Part shown: piece after piece, positions 1 to 9,841 of the stretch | Numbering within the stretch: position 1 is the stretch's first letter | Layout of the letters: every line of letters begins with the position of its first letter | Assembly: GCF_002278035.1 (NCBI RefSeq) | Contig: NZ_CP022605.1 | Coordinates: forward strand, 62,001 to 126,000 | Direction of reading: 5' to 3' | DNA from: Ochrobactrum quorumnocens | GTDB lineage: Bacteria; Pseudomonadota; Alphaproteobacteria; Rhizobiales; Rhizobiaceae | Length of the DNA stretch: 64,000 nt | Position numbers and translations under genes: made by a program | The notes under the pieces: generated by a model | Seen by the model: only the letters and a program-made list of their open reading frames with translations | What the model was told of the DNA's origin: nothing | The model's database searches: none

Positions 1-2
1 GG

Positions 3-350
3 TCGTTTTTGGCGCGCGCAAGACAAAATCAACTCGCAGTGCAACAGCGTATCGCAAATCTTGAGGAAGTCCGGAAAAGCGAAGCCGCTGGTAGTCTACA
101 GGAGCTGGATCTCAATATTGCCCGTATGGAATTGCGCAGCAATGCGCAACTTCAGACGATGGCCGAAATCGCCAAATCTTCAGGCAATATTTCATCTTCA
201 GACATGCGTCAGAAACTGGTCTTTACAATCAGTCGGAATGTAAACGGTGCATTTGCGGACATCGTCGGCAACGAACGCACCGAGATCAAGCCTGGTGATA
301 TTTTGCGTATCGAATTGGACATGAGCAAATTAACTGGTTCACCTTCATAA
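3..350 (+). CDS. Polysaccharide export protein, ExoF/Wza-like, C-terminal part (5' end outside window)
   Basis: The reading frame is open back to the window edge, so only the last ~115 residues are present. The visible part is a helical, coiled-coil-like stretch rich in Gln, Glu and Leu (about residues 1-65), then a short beta-rich tail with the PGDILRIE motif seen at the C-terminus of ExoF-type outer-membrane export proteins. By family these proteins form or gate the export channel for exopolysaccharide. It is the first gene of the large polysaccharide locus that follows, which fits that role. A hairpin lies just downstream. The class call is fairly secure; the exact subfamily is inferred. 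Confidence 0.65.
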   Translation, partial: SFLARARQNQLAVQQRIANLEEVRKSEAAGSLQELDLNIARMELRSNAQLQTMAEIAKSSGNISSSDMRQKLVFTISRNVNGAFADIVGNERTEIKPGDILRIELDMSKLTGSPS

Positions 351-379
351 GTTTAGACTATCACGGATTCCAACAAGGA

Positions 380-408
380 AGGCGCCCCCCATGAAAAAGG
401 AGGCGCCT
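380..408 (+). terminator. Hairpin after the export gene
   Basis: An inverted repeat with AGGCGCC arms (380-386 and 402-408) and a short purine-rich loop lies 30 bases after the export-protein stop and before the convergent fcl stop. The following bases are only moderately T-rich (TATCGTTGTTTTA). It may act as a shared terminator. Confidence 0.5.
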
Positions 409-440
409 ATCGTTGTTTTAATGACAGTGAAATTTGCGGC

Positions 441-1421
441 TCAAGCCGCAACTGGTGCGGTGATGTTTTGAACCCAGTTCCGATAAACTTCTTGGATGCC
501 CTCATTCAAACGGATACGCGGTTTCCAGCCAAGTGCATGCATGAGCGAAGTGTCGAGGAGCTTGCGCGGAGTTCCGTCTGGTTTACTCAGATCATGTTCC
601 AGTTTGCCTTCGAACCCGACTACGTTCGCGATCATCAGAGCAAGTTCCTTGATCGAAATTTCTTCTCCAGTACCGATATTTATAGGCTCGATGCTGTCGC
701 TGAAACGCAACAGATGCACACAGGCATCAGCAAGATCATCCACGTGCAAGAACTCACGTAATGGCGTACCGCTTCCCCACAGCGTTATATGATCACTGCA
801 ATTGATTTTTGCTTCATGGATACGACGCATTAATGCCGGTAATACATGTGATGTATGAGGATCAAAGTTGTCGTTGGGTCCATAGAGGTTTGTCGGCATT
901 GCCGTCATAAATTGGTTGCCGAATTGACGTGAACACGCCTGAGCGTACTTCAGCGCCGCGATTTTCGCGATTGCATAGGCTTCATTGGTTGGCTCTAAAG
1001 AGCCAGTCAGTAATGCTGGCTCATGCAAGGGCTGAGGAGCGTCGCGGGGATATATACAGCTCGACCCGAGCCAAAGCAGACGCTCTACATTTGATAGATT
1101 TGCCGCACGAATAACATTCATGCCAATAGCCAAATTGTCGTACAGAAAGTCTGCCGGGTATTGTGAGTTGGCTAGAATTCCACCAACGCGAGCAGCAGCT
1201 ACGATAACGACATCGGGCTTATGATGAGCGATATATTGCTCTGTCTGACTTTGTCGCGTGAGATCAAGATCGCTATGGGCGATACTAATGACGTCACAAT
1301 CCACAGATTGAAGCCTTCGCAGGATAGCTGATCCCACCATGCCGGTATGACCAGCAACGAACACCTTTTTTCCTGAAAGCGAATAGACAGGACGAAGCTT
1401 ATCATCAGCCGTAGAAATCAT
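441..1421 (-). CDS. fcl: GDP-L-fucose synthase
   Basis: This is an extended short-chain dehydrogenase that converts GDP-4-keto-6-deoxymannose to GDP-L-fucose by 3,5-epimerisation and NADPH reduction, in the cytoplasm. The Rossmann motif AGHTGMVG is at residues 23-30. SSCIYP (120-125) and the catalytic Tyr149-x3-Lys153 pair (EAYAIAK) are intact. At 326 residues the length is normal. The ATG at 1421 was chosen because a longer open frame upstream only reads through the end of gmd and carries no family sequence. The start overlaps the gmd stop by 17 bases, so the two are translationally coupled and work in sequence. They supply GDP-fucose to the glycosyltransferases of this locus. Confidence 0.9.
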   Translation of the reverse strand: MISTADDKLRPVYSLSGKKVFVAGHTGMVGSAILRRLQSVDCDVISIAHSDLDLTRQSQTEQYIAHHKPDVVIVAAARVGGILANSQYPADFLYDNLAIGMNVIRAANLSNVERLLWLGSSCIYPRDAPQPLHEPALLTGSLEPTNEAYAIAKIAALKYAQACSRQFGNQFMTAMPTNLYGPNDNFDPHTSHVLPALMRRIHEAKINCSDHITLWGSGTPLREFLHVDDLADACVHLLRFSDSIEPINIGTGEEISIKELALMIANVVGFEGKLEHDLSKPDGTPRKLLDTSLMHALGWKPRIRLNEGIQEVYRNWVQNITAPVAA

Positions 1422-2475
1422 TGCGTCCAGCCTCTCGCATAATATTGCGCATATCCCAGTCGACCATTTCGCTAACAAGACTTCCAAACCCCGTCGTATG
1501 TTCCCATCCAAGTCTGTTCTTTGCTTTGGATGCGTCGCCCAACAGGAAATCAACTTCATTGGGACGGAAATAGCGCGGGTCAATCTCGATGAGACATTTA
1601 CCTGATCTTCGATCGACACCGATTTCTTTTATACCGTCACCGTCCCACTCGATCTGTTTGTCAACAGCGTTAAACGCCAGCTCAACAAATTCGCGCACGG
1701 TATGGGTTTCCCCTGTGGCAAGCACGTAGTCGTCCGCCACATCTTCTTGCAGAATTCGCCACATCCCCTCAACATAGTCACGCGCGTGGCCCCAGTCACG
1801 GCGAGCATTAAGATTACCCAGACGCAGCTTTTCCTGAAGTCCTCTTTCGATTGCTGCGACCGCGCGCGTGATCTTACGTGTCACGAAGGTTTCGCCACGC
1901 AGAGGACTTTCATGATTGAATAAAATGCCATTGGAGGCATGAAATCCATATGCCTGACGATAGTTGACGGTTGTCCAGTAGGCGAAAAGTTTTGCCGTTG
2001 CATATGGGCTTTGTGGGGCGAACGGCGTCTGCTCACTCTGCGCGTGGGGAGAGCTGTTTCCAAACAGTTCTGATGTTGAAGCCTGATAAAAGCGACATGA
2101 TTTGCCAAGTCCAAGAATCCGTATGGATTCAAGCAACCTCAATGTGCCGAGCGCATCTGTATTCGCGGTATATTCAGGTGTTTCGAAGCTGACCTGAACG
2201 TGGCTTTGTGCACCGAGATTATAAATCTCGTCGGGGCGAACTTCCTGAATGACCCGGCAGAGATTGGTCGCGTCTGTTAGATCGCCAAAATGCAGGCGAA
2301 AGCGGATATCCTCTTCATGTGGGTCCTGATAAAGATGGTCGATGCGGGCGGTATTGAATGAAGAAGATCGTCGCTTAAGGCCGTGGACTCTATATCCTTT
2401 CTTGAGCAGTAGCTCACTTAAATAGGCGCCATCTTGTCCTGTTACGCCAATGATGAGAGCTGTCTTTTCCTGCAA
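1405..2475 (-). CDS. gmd: GDP-mannose 4,6-dehydratase
   Basis: This enzyme dehydrates GDP-D-mannose to GDP-4-keto-6-deoxy-D-mannose, the step before fcl. The Rossmann motif GVTGQDG is at residues 10-16. The active-site segment STSELFG (133-139) and Tyr158-x3-Lys162 are present. The predicted start is a TTG at 2475 preceded by a strong GGAGGG ribosome site. An ATG at 2589 would add 38 residues with no resemblance to the family. From TTG the protein has 356 residues, the usual family length. It overlaps fcl and lies divergent to the glycosyltransferase gene at 2736, so the promoter is probably between 2476 and 2735. Confidence 0.9.
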   Translation of the reverse strand: MQEKTALIIGVTGQDGAYLSELLLKKGYRVHGLKRRSSSFNTARIDHLYQDPHEEDIRFRLHFGDLTDATNLCRVIQEVRPDEIYNLGAQSHVQVSFETPEYTANTDALGTLRLLESIRILGLGKSCRFYQASTSELFGNSSPHAQSEQTPFAPQSPYATAKLFAYWTTVNYRQAYGFHASNGILFNHESPLRGETFVTRKITRAVAAIERGLQEKLRLGNLNARRDWGHARDYVEGMWRILQEDVADDYVLATGETHTVREFVELAFNAVDKQIEWDGDGIKEIGVDRRSGKCLIEIDPRYFRPNEVDFLLGDASKAKNRLGWEHTTGFGSLVSEMVDWDMRNIMREAGRNDFYG

Positions 2476-2735
2476 GGTCTTCCCTCCGGCCAGAATTGAA
2501 TACAGCCATGATAGCGATTTAGATACCCAACTAAACGACTTCAAAACGGTAATACAGACGCCAAGTATCCCTCTTTGGATGAACATCAATTCGCATTGAA
2601 CATCCCCTCATTCTACCAAAGAGGTATGTCTCTCGCCCGCTGTCTGTGTTCCCTATGCCATTGGGCTCCTTGCGACATTGGATAGGGTGTTGCCATCCTG
2701 ATCAAAACCCGATCGAGCTAAGGGAACTCCAAATC

Positions 2736-4007
2736 ATGCGTGTTGTTCTAGCAAATAGGTATTTTTATCCCGATCAATCCGCCACGAGCCGGATGGTGAC
2801 GAGCCTAGCTCATGAACTGGTGCGTGAAGGCGTTGAAACCATTGTAGTTGCCAGCCGCAACTATCATGAAAATGGCAACCCCACTTTGCCCGCTCGCGAA
2901 ACGATAGAGGGTGTCGATGTACATAGGATATGGACGTCCGGTTTTGGTCGCAAGAGGCTTGCAGGTCGAGCAATTGACTACGCAACGTTTCACCTCTCGG
3001 CTGCAGCATGGTTTGCTGCAAACACTAGAAGGGATGATATTTGTGTGGTCTGCACGGATCCACCACTTCTTTCGGTTTCAACTGCGCTGCCTGTTCGATT
3101 CCGTCGAGCACACCTTGTAAACTGGGTCATGGATCTGTTCCCTGAAACAGCTATCGAGCTTGGCCTGATGAAACACCAAAATGTATCAGGGAGGCTCGCT
3201 GTCGCTTTACGCAACTGGTCGATGCGTCAATCGGCACTTACGATTTGCCCCATAGACAAAATGGCACGCTATTTGTCCGCAAAAGGCATACCTTCAGAAA
3301 ATTTAGCAGTGGTTCATCACTGGGCAGATAAAAATGAGATTTTGCCCGTTAACCGTGAAGAGAATGCGCTGCGCGACTTGTGGGGTCTGGGCGAAAAATT
3401 TGTCATTGGCTATTCCGGTAATTTTGGTCGAGCGCATGAGTTCAGCACCGTGCTCGATGCTGCAGAGCAACTACAGACGAACTCGGATATCGTGTTTTTG
3501 ATGATTGGAGAGGGGCAGCAACGTGCCTATGTCGAACAGGAAGTAAAGCGACGCAGGCTATCAAATGTGGTCATGAAGCCTTTCCAGCCCGTGGAGCAGC
3601 TTTCGGATAGTCTGGGTGCCGCCGATGTTCATCTGGTGTCACTTAAGCCTGAGCTTGAACACTGCATTGTGCCAAGCAAATTCTATGGTGTTCTTGCAGC
3701 TGCGCGTCCAACAATTTTCATTGGTGATCCTGACGGTGAGATAGCAAGTGTTGTGCGTGATTTTCACTGCGGCTTGTCTGTATGTCCGGGCGAGGTCGAG
3801 ATGTTGATTAGTTCGATCCTGTTGTTGCGAAACTCGCAGCTTAACCGCAACACGATGGGTAACAACGCGCGTTATCTCATGGAAACCGCCTATTCACGCG
3901 AATTTGGTGCGGCCGTCTGGCAGTCAGCAATTGGCCGAATAGTGAGGAAAGGTCAGTTCTCAGCAATGCCGGTTATGGATCGGAAATTTCACGCGGAGAA
4001 AATGTGA
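2736..4007 (+). CDS. Glycosyltransferase, GT4-type (WcaI-like)
   Basis: This is a cytoplasmic, membrane-associated glycosyltransferase of GT-B fold. The N-terminus has the WcaI-type motif YPDQSATS (residues 11-18) and VMDLFPETA (131-139). The second half opens with GYSGNFGRAHEF (about 225-236), typical of nucleotide-sugar binding in WcaI-like enzymes. The ATG at 2736 is preferred over an upstream frame start at 2646 because the family sequence begins there and AGGGAA lies upstream. It is the first of three overlapping glycosyltransferase genes. Donor and acceptor cannot be read from sequence; fucose transfer is possible given the adjacent gmd-fcl. Confidence 0.8.
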   Translation: MRVVLANRYFYPDQSATSRMVTSLAHELVREGVETIVVASRNYHENGNPTLPARETIEGVDVHRIWTSGFGRKRLAGRAIDYATFHLSAAAWFAANTRRDDICVVCTDPPLLSVSTALPVRFRRAHLVNWVMDLFPETAIELGLMKHQNVSGRLAVALRNWSMRQSALTICPIDKMARYLSAKGIPSENLAVVHHWADKNEILPVNREENALRDLWGLGEKFVIGYSGNFGRAHEFSTVLDAAEQLQTNSDIVFLMIGEGQQRAYVEQEVKRRRLSNVVMKPFQPVEQLSDSLGAADVHLVSLKPELEHCIVPSKFYGVLAAARPTIFIGDPDGEIASVVRDFHCGLSVCPGEVEMLISSILLLRNSQLNRNTMGNNARYLMETAYSREFGAAVWQSAIGRIVRKGQFSAMPVMDRKFHAEKM

Positions 4008-5242
4008 TGGAAGGCTCGTTTGTCGTAAGCCAATTGGGCGCACGAATGCATTATGCGGTGCCTCGTATATTTGCAAACCATCAGAGGCTGGCACACTTTT
4101 ACACCGATATCTGCGCGTTGCAGGGATGGCCGAGGCTGCTCAGTCGGTTGCCTTCCACAATGTTGCCGACTGCTGTACGGCGACTGGTGGGACGCGCACC
4201 TCAGGGCATTCCTAAGGAAAGAATGACGACATTTCCAACCTTCGGCCTTCATTCCGCAATGCGAAGACTGGCTAACCAGACGGGGCCACAATCAACTGCT
4301 AACGCGATATGGGCAGGTGAGACCTTTGGTAAGCTGGTCGCAGCACAGGGATTTCATGGCGCAAGCGGGGTTTATGCGTTTAGCGGAGAAGCACTCGAAC
4401 TGCTGAGCGCTGCAAGAAAACAGGGTCTTTGGACTGCAGTCGAACAAATGATCGCGCCGCGTAACATTGTCGATCAATTGGCCTGCGAGGAGGAAACTCT
4501 AAATCCAGGTTGGCAACTATCCACTACTGACGATGTGAATTCAGCAACGTTTGCGGCAAGGGAACATGCAGAATGGCAGATCGCAGATGCCGTGATATGC
4601 CCATCGAACTTTGTGGCAAAACACGTGATTGAAGCGGGCTGTGCGGCCAAAAAGGTGATCGTTGTGCCCTATGGTGTCGATGATCGTTTTTCTATCAGTC
4701 CAGGTTCGCGCAAAGCGGGACCATTGCGGGTTTTAACAGTTGGTGCCGTGGGGCTCAGAAAAGGCTCGCCTTATGTGGGTGAGGTGGCGCGAACGTTAAA
4801 AGGGCAGGTTCAGTTTCGTATGGTTGGTCCCATCGATATCCAGCCAAAAGTGCATGAGCAGCTTAAAAAGATTGTCGAGTTGACCGGACCGATACCGCGC
4901 AGCGAAATGCGTTCACAGTTTGAATGGGCAGATGTGTTTTATCTCCCTTCATTGTGCGAAGGATCGGCAACTGCATGTTACGAGGCACTTGCTGCGGGTC
5001 TCCCAGTTATCTGTACTGAAAATGCCGGGAGCGTAGTTCGCCATGGAATAGATGGATATATTATCCCGATCCGTGACGTCGATGTAACTGTCGAAATCCT
5101 TCGTCAGTTTTCGAGTAGTCCCGCAATGCTGTTCAGAATGAGCGAGAATGCTCGCGAAAGAGCAAGCGATTTTACCGTTGTGCGCTACGGCGAACGATTG
5201 GTCCAAGCTTTATCGCAACTCCCAATCGGTGAAGCTGCATGA
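4007..5242 (+). CDS. Glycosyltransferase family 4-like protein
   Basis: This is a 411-residue GT-B glycosyltransferase. The C-terminal half carries the E-x7-E motif (Glu318 and Glu326, EGSATACYE) followed by ALAAGLPVI, which binds the nucleotide-sugar donor. The N-terminal half is divergent. The ATG at 4007 overlaps the previous stop by one base and has GGAGA seven bases upstream; a GTG three bases earlier is possible. It ends in a four-base ATGA overlap with the next glycosyltransferase, so the three are one translationally coupled operon. The sugar transferred is unknown. Confidence 0.8.
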   Translation: MEGSFVVSQLGARMHYAVPRIFANHQRLAHFYTDICALQGWPRLLSRLPSTMLPTAVRRLVGRAPQGIPKERMTTFPTFGLHSAMRRLANQTGPQSTANAIWAGETFGKLVAAQGFHGASGVYAFSGEALELLSAARKQGLWTAVEQMIAPRNIVDQLACEEETLNPGWQLSTTDDVNSATFAAREHAEWQIADAVICPSNFVAKHVIEAGCAAKKVIVVPYGVDDRFSISPGSRKAGPLRVLTVGAVGLRKGSPYVGEVARTLKGQVQFRMVGPIDIQPKVHEQLKKIVELTGPIPRSEMRSQFEWADVFYLPSLCEGSATACYEALAAGLPVICTENAGSVVRHGIDGYIIPIRDVDVTVEILRQFSSSPAMLFRMSENARERASDFTVVRYGERLVQALSQLPIGEAA

Positions 5243-6441
5243 AGATTGTCCACGTCATAGGGTCTTTCGATCCGGCTAAAGGTGGCCCACAGGCGGTTGT
5301 CGTTCGTCTTGCTGCTGCGCAAGCGTCGCTCGGGCATGATGTCACTATCGTCAGCTATAGTGATGATGAGATCAATTATCGCGCTGTTAAAGCCACGGCT
5401 GCGATCCCCGATTTCAGTAAGGTTCAGACTTTATTGCTCGCCATGCCCACTATACGCGAGAAATTTCTAGGTAGCCGCGCTACCAAAGCTATGTCTCCCC
5501 TTATACGCGCGGCAGATTTTGTACACATGCATGGTGTGTGGGAAACCAACTTGTTCAGAGCGGCAATGCTCTGTCGTCGCTATCATGTTGCTTATTGCAT
5601 ATGCTGTTGTGGCATGCTCGACATCTGGAGCATGCAACAAAAGGGATGGAAAAAGAAGCTCGCATTAAGGCTCGGCTTTCGGAAAATGCTTGATGGGGCT
5701 GCGTTCATCCAGGCGCTTAATCAAGATGAGGTTGAACTGATGCGGCCGTTGGGTTTGAAACCTCCATCCATTATTATTCCAAACGGAATATTTCTGAGTG
5801 AAGTTGAGGGAGGTGAGGGGATCAGAACTGGCTTGCCCGATCGTCCGTATGTGCTTTTCCTGTCTCGTCTACACTATAAAAAGGGCCTCGACATTCTGGC
5901 TGATGCCTTTCGGCAGATTGCGCCACTCTTTCCGGAAACCGACCTCCTGGTTGCAGGGCCCGACGGAGGCGCAGAAACAGATTTTTTGAAGATCATTCGT
6001 GAGGCGGGACTGAAAGATCGTGTCCACATGACGGGCGGACTATATGGCAATACCAAGATTGCAGCGTTGAAGAACGCTGCCTGCTTTTGTTTGCCTAGCC
6101 GTCAGGAGGGCTTTAGTGTTGCCATTACTGAGGCGCTTGCCTGTGGTGTTCCGGTTGTCATCACGGACGCCTGCCATTTTCCTGAAGTCGCTGAAGCGGA
6201 GGCAGGCGTCGTGTGTACCTTGTCTTCAGGGGCCGTCGCTTCTGGGCTCATTCGTCTTCTGGAAGACCCAAAGCGCGCCGTTCAAATGGGTATCGCCGGA
6301 AGCCGCTTGGTGCGTGAGAATTACACTTGGCCACGAATTGCGCTTCAGACCATCGATGCCTATCAGACATGGCAACTTCCCAAGACTGGGGTCGTTTCTG
6401 GTCAGGATAGACTGAGAACGGTTAACGCAATGTCAGAGTAA
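5239..6441 (+). CDS. Glycosyltransferase family 4 protein
   Basis: This is a 400-residue GT-B enzyme. The N-terminal glycine-rich loop PAKGGPQ (residues 12-18) fits an acceptor-side domain. The donor side is shown by SRLHYKKG (209-216, Arg210 and Lys215) and the E-x7-E motif at Glu290/Glu298 followed by ALACGVPVV. The segment CYCICCCGMLDIW near residues 119-130 contains an unusual cluster of cysteines, next to the position where related enzymes usually have a PxG-type loop. It starts inside the preceding gene's stop (ATGA). Specificity is unknown. Confidence 0.8.
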   Translation: MKIVHVIGSFDPAKGGPQAVVVRLAAAQASLGHDVTIVSYSDDEINYRAVKATAAIPDFSKVQTLLLAMPTIREKFLGSRATKAMSPLIRAADFVHMHGVWETNLFRAAMLCRRYHVAYCICCCGMLDIWSMQQKGWKKKLALRLGFRKMLDGAAFIQALNQDEVELMRPLGLKPPSIIIPNGIFLSEVEGGEGIRTGLPDRPYVLFLSRLHYKKGLDILADAFRQIAPLFPETDLLVAGPDGGAETDFLKIIREAGLKDRVHMTGGLYGNTKIAALKNAACFCLPSRQEGFSVAITEALACGVPVVITDACHFPEVAEAEAGVVCTLSSGAVASGLIRLLEDPKRAVQMGIAGSRLVRENYTWPRIALQTIDAYQTWQLPKTGVVSGQDRLRTVNAMSE

Positions 6442-6448
6442 TTTTAGA

Positions 6449-6473
6449 GTTCAAGACGATTTTCGTCTTGGAC
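6449..6473. terminator. Hairpin at convergent gene ends
   Basis: GTTCAAGACGA (6449-6459) and TCGTCTTGGAC (6463-6473) form an 11-bp stem with one G-T pair and a 3-base loop. It overlaps the last codons of the acetyltransferase gene. A convincing T-run is absent on either strand, so the terminator role is tentative. Confidence 0.4.
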
Positions 6474-7050
6474 GTATAGGAGCTGCTGGGTTACCAGCAT
6501 AAACCATCCATGCTTCCATATCCCGGAAACTGACTGCTCTTGCCCCCAATACGGCACCTTCCCCGACATTTACTCCCGGTCCGACAAAAGCTTCTGCAGC
6601 TATCCACGCACAAGGCCCGATTACAATGGGGGCCGCAGTGAGCGGGAAATCGTGTTGGTCGATATTATGGCCTGCGGTGCACAGATGGGCGCGTTGAGAG
6701 ACGATGGCAAAAGGGGCCAGTGTCACTTGTGCAACATTATAGCAAAATACGTCGGGTCCAAGGGAAGAATGCGCATCCATGATGAGATTTCGCGGCCACC
6801 ATATCCTTGCGCTACCGCGTACGATGGCGGTTTTGTGGATTTGAGCCCCAAATGCTCGTAATATCATCGCCCGCCAGCGCCACATGAAAGATGGTGTCCA
6901 CGCTGCTAAAGAAAACCATGTCAGCTGCCAGAAGAGACGCAGAAGACGATGGTTTAAGGTGAAGGTTGCTCCGCCTTCCATTGGACGGGAAGCTTCCTTC
7001 CGCCCGTTTATGGAGATGTGAGAATCTGATCGCGATGCAATAGACATCAT
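6451..7050 (-). CDS. Sugar O-acetyltransferase, WcaF-like left-handed beta helix
   Basis: The central part (about residues 70-185) shows hexapeptide-repeat periodicity ([LIV]-G-x4) such as VIGPCAWIAAEAFVGPGVNVGEGAVLGARA, the signature of trimeric left-handed beta-helix acetyltransferases. AGHNIDQHDF matches the active-site region of the WcaF/NodL/maltose acetyltransferase group. The N-terminus (WQLTWFSLAAWTP) resembles colanic-acid WcaF proteins. It probably adds acetyl from acetyl-CoA to a sugar of this polysaccharide. The start at 7050 gives good spacing to AAAGG; ATGs at 7056 and 7047 are alternatives. It follows the Wzy-like gene with almost no gap. Confidence 0.8.
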   Translation of the reverse strand: MMSIASRSDSHISINGRKEASRPMEGGATFTLNHRLLRLFWQLTWFSLAAWTPSFMWRWRAMILRAFGAQIHKTAIVRGSARIWWPRNLIMDAHSSLGPDVFCYNVAQVTLAPFAIVSQRAHLCTAGHNIDQHDFPLTAAPIVIGPCAWIAAEAFVGPGVNVGEGAVLGARAVSFRDMEAWMVYAGNPAAPIRPRRKSS

Positions 7051-7059
7051 TCTCATCCT

Positions 7060-8343
7060 TTACATAAATTGTGGGACGCGTGGATCGTGTTGCAACGGGG
7101 TTGGCAGGCTTACAGATCGATTGCGTATGCGGCAAAGCGCTAGAACCGGTATTAAAAAAATCGCCATATGAATCCAAACTGGAATAACCCAGTCGGTCTG
7201 ATGGGAAATTGCATGCATGGCAGGCACCACGGATAGCATATAGACCAGTTGCCCTAACATCTCTCCGGCCATCGCGGTTTCCCAGAGCCTGCGCATTATC
7301 CATGCAAGGAGCAGGAACTTGAAAGCTCCGAAGTACCAGAATGATGCAAACGCATCAACCAGTCCGGTTTCAGTTGTGCCTGTGAGTGGGTTATAGTCGC
7401 GGCTTGGTTTGGGCGTATCGAACTGAAGTGACTCCTTCAACTTCGAGCCGACGAGCTGTGCGGGGATGAAAGTGAAGATGACGCGGTTCCAGTGAAATTT
7501 GCCGTAATCGAACTCCAGGCGTCTATCAATTTCATCAATGCGCTGGACCGCATTGCGCATTTCGAGACCCCCGCGTTCCAGCGTTTCGTGAAAATTTTCC
7601 GCATAATCAATCTGCATAATATCGTCGAGAACGAAGCCTGATGCTGCGCGCGTAATTTGACGATAATCGCCCATGCTCGTCATCAGAAAGGTCCCTGCAA
7701 GAATACCAAGCGTCATGAGAATGCGTGGCACCACCAGGCGACGGTAAAACCAGAAAGCGAGCAATATCATAAGAAAAAGCTGAATTGCTTCAGCGCGCTT
7801 TCCAGTTACGAGAATACGATCGAAATAGAAAACCAGATCAAAGGCGATAATTGCCAATGCTGTCCATGAAGGTCGGCGCGCAAAGCACAAAAGAGCAATA
7901 GCGAGGCCATAAGGCATGAGTTGCGCAAAGAATAGATAGACAACGGGAATGCCTGTCATTTGCATTCCGATCGAAACATCACCGGGCAGACGGCTTAAGA
8001 GAAAATAGAAGACAGCACCAAAAGCGGATAAACCTGTTGCTGCCCAAATGAGGCGGTGTTCGCTAAAGCTCATGCTGAGAAAGCCGAAAGGTTTCTTGGT
8101 CATACGCCAACCAAGCGCCAGCATCGCGAGCGACAGAATTCCCATGAACATCGTTTTGGCGTACGCACCTGAGGGTAGAAACTGGTCATGCACCAACGCC
8201 GGCATCTGTGGCAGCAGGAAACCAAAAGTCATTACGCCTGCAAGAAACGGAAACTGATACATGCGTTCTGCTCGAAGGAGCAGTCCGCCTGCCAGAAAGC
8301 ATCCTACAAGACCTACAAAAATCCAGGTGAGCGAAATATTCAT
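7060..8343 (-). CDS. Polysaccharide polymerase-like integral membrane protein (Wzy type)
   Basis: This 427-residue protein is dominated by about ten or more hydrophobic membrane segments. A larger hydrophilic stretch near residues 235-325 contains many charged residues (MRNAVQRIDEIDRRLEFDYG) and is probably a periplasmic loop. Length, topology and position between acetyltransferase and glycosyltransferase genes fit a Wzy-type polymerase, which joins lipid-linked repeat units in the periplasm. Wzy proteins share little sequence, so the call rests on topology and context. Its start overlaps the upstream YdcF-like gene by four bases. Confidence 0.6.
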   Translation of the reverse strand: MNISLTWIFVGLVGCFLAGGLLLRAERMYQFPFLAGVMTFGFLLPQMPALVHDQFLPSGAYAKTMFMGILSLAMLALGWRMTKKPFGFLSMSFSEHRLIWAATGLSAFGAVFYFLLSRLPGDVSIGMQMTGIPVVYLFFAQLMPYGLAIALLCFARRPSWTALAIIAFDLVFYFDRILVTGKRAEAIQLFLMILLAFWFYRRLVVPRILMTLGILAGTFLMTSMGDYRQITRAASGFVLDDIMQIDYAENFHETLERGGLEMRNAVQRIDEIDRRLEFDYGKFHWNRVIFTFIPAQLVGSKLKESLQFDTPKPSRDYNPLTGTTETGLVDAFASFWYFGAFKFLLLAWIMRRLWETAMAGEMLGQLVYMLSVVPAMHAISHQTDWVIPVWIHMAIFLIPVLALCRIRNRSVSLPTPLQHDPRVPQFM

Positions 8344-8960
8344 GGGCTTTTACCATATGACGCGCAAACGCTGCCGAAGGAGGTTGTGGAACCGTCCCGA
8401 ACCAGATCCCGCAGTAAAATGCGGCCAGATGCCAGATACCAGCCAAGTTTCACGTATTCTTTTGCCACAAGCTCCACATCAGCAGGGGTTGAGGGAAAGC
8501 CGGCCTCCCTTCCATCGCCCCCAATGGGCGAAGAACTGAAATGCATTTGTGGGCAGGCTGCACGAAAGCTCGCTATTGCGCGACGAGAATGATACCAGTT
8601 CGTAACAATCAGCGCTTTTCTTGCCTGAATTCCTCGCATAACGGGTGCAGAATAATAGGCATTTTGCCAGGTGCTGCCTGATTGGCATTCAACAAGGATA
8701 GCGGATGGTTTCACGCCGTCACGCACCATTATCTGCTTATTGAAAAGGCAATCGCCGTCACCAGTAATCAGAATGAGCGGCGAGCGGCCTTCTTTCCAGA
8801 GCCGTGCGGCTTGCGCTGCTCGTGGTGGCCCATCACCACCCGGCACAACAATCACATCAGCTTTACGGCCATCATCCTGCAAAGTCAGAACAGGTTCTGA
8901 ATAAAATATCGCAGCGAGTCCGAAAAGAATGGCACAGGGCAGGAAGAGCAACAACATCAT
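8340..8960 (-). CDS. YdcF/SanA-like DUF218 protein
   Basis: This 206-residue protein has one N-terminal membrane segment (residues 2-20) and then a DUF218 domain. The marks are DVIVVPGGDGPPRAAQAARLW (split around residues 35-55), LILITGDGD (62-70), and IVTNWYHSRRAI (118-129), which matches the conserved T-x2-x-H-x-R-A segment of the family. DUF218 proteins are membrane-anchored and often sit in envelope polysaccharide loci, but no reaction is firmly assigned. It overlaps its neighbours on both sides (8343 and 8957), so it belongs to the minus-strand wecA-like to wcaF-like operon. Confidence 0.75.
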   Translation of the reverse strand: MMLLLFLPCAILFGLAAIFYSEPVLTLQDDGRKADVIVVPGGDGPPRAAQAARLWKEGRSPLILITGDGDCLFNKQIMVRDGVKPSAILVECQSGSTWQNAYYSAPVMRGIQARKALIVTNWYHSRRAIASFRAACPQMHFSSSPIGGDGREAGFPSTPADVELVAKEYVKLGWYLASGRILLRDLVRDGSTTSFGSVCASYGKSP

Positions 8961-9841
8961 ACCATATGCCGTTCTGGTTCTTTACTGTCCATACCCTGGC
9001 AAACCGATGAGTTGCTTAAATTGACGTTTTTATTGCATCGCTGTTCTTCCATTTTGATAACGATCATAAATTCATAAGCAGCGAGAAGTCGGCAATAAAG
9101 ATAGCCGGGTTTTCCATCAAGGAAACCTCGACGCACCAGATACATATAAAGAAAGCGCAGAGATGGTCTGAATGGCATATGATAAGAGAGGGACTTCAGA
9201 GTTCGTCGCCGCCTCTCAGGAGCAGTGGATACTATGCCGCCCCAGTCGATCTTTCGCTCTAGCAAGCGGTGGGCAGAAAGATCAGCTTCGGCAGAAGAAT
9301 AGCGATTGTGCTTGTCGTACCAAGCCTCAAGGCCTTTATTGAAACTGTAATGAATGAAATGCGACTGCAAAGCCCCCTCTGGACCACCGCTTGCACGTGA
9401 ATGCACCGAGCGTTCAAATCGAACACGATCGGGGCGCACCAAACGGGTGATCCATGTGGGATAAAGGCTCGCATGCTTAATCCAACGGCCCATGAACATG
9501 TTCTTGTAGCGTGCTTTAAAGAACACTTCTGGCCGTGTTGGATCTGATGCAATTGCCAGCATTTCATCACGTAAATCAGCAGGCGTTATCTCGTCCGCAT
9601 CTGGCGTGTAGACCCAATCGTGTTTAAATCTGATCTCAGTCAACCCATACATTCGCTGTCGATCTTCTGTATCATAGGAGCGCTGAAACACGCGTGCGCC
9701 TGCCGATTTTGCGAGTTCTACCGTGCGATCCTCACTGAATGAATCGAGTATGACGATATCATCACACCAATCCAGTGAGGCTAAACAGGCTGGCAGATTG
9801 ATCTCTTCATTTAATGTCATGATAAGAACTGAAACGCTCAT
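8957..9841 (-). CDS. Glycosyltransferase family 2, WaaE/KdtX-like
   Basis: This is a 294-residue GT-A glycosyltransferase. The opening MSVSVLIMTLNEEINL is characteristic, with DSFSEDRT at residues 33-40 and the metal-binding DADE near residues 80-83. The overall shape, including the HSRASGG and HYSFNKGLEAWYDKHNRYS segments, resembles the WaaE/KdtX group that adds glucose-type residues to LPS core. Here it more likely acts on the repeat unit of the local polysaccharide. It overlaps the wecA-like gene by four bases. Donor and acceptor are not known. Confidence 0.8.
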   Translation of the reverse strand: MSVSVLIMTLNEEINLPACLASLDWCDDIVILDSFSEDRTVELAKSAGARVFQRSYDTEDRQRMYGLTEIRFKHDWVYTPDADEITPADLRDEMLAIASDPTRPEVFFKARYKNMFMGRWIKHASLYPTWITRLVRPDRVRFERSVHSRASGGPEGALQSHFIHYSFNKGLEAWYDKHNRYSSAEADLSAHRLLERKIDWGGIVSTAPERRRRTLKSLSYHMPFRPSLRFLYMYLVRRGFLDGKPGYLYCRLLAAYEFMIVIKMEEQRCNKNVNLSNSSVCQGMDSKEPERHMV

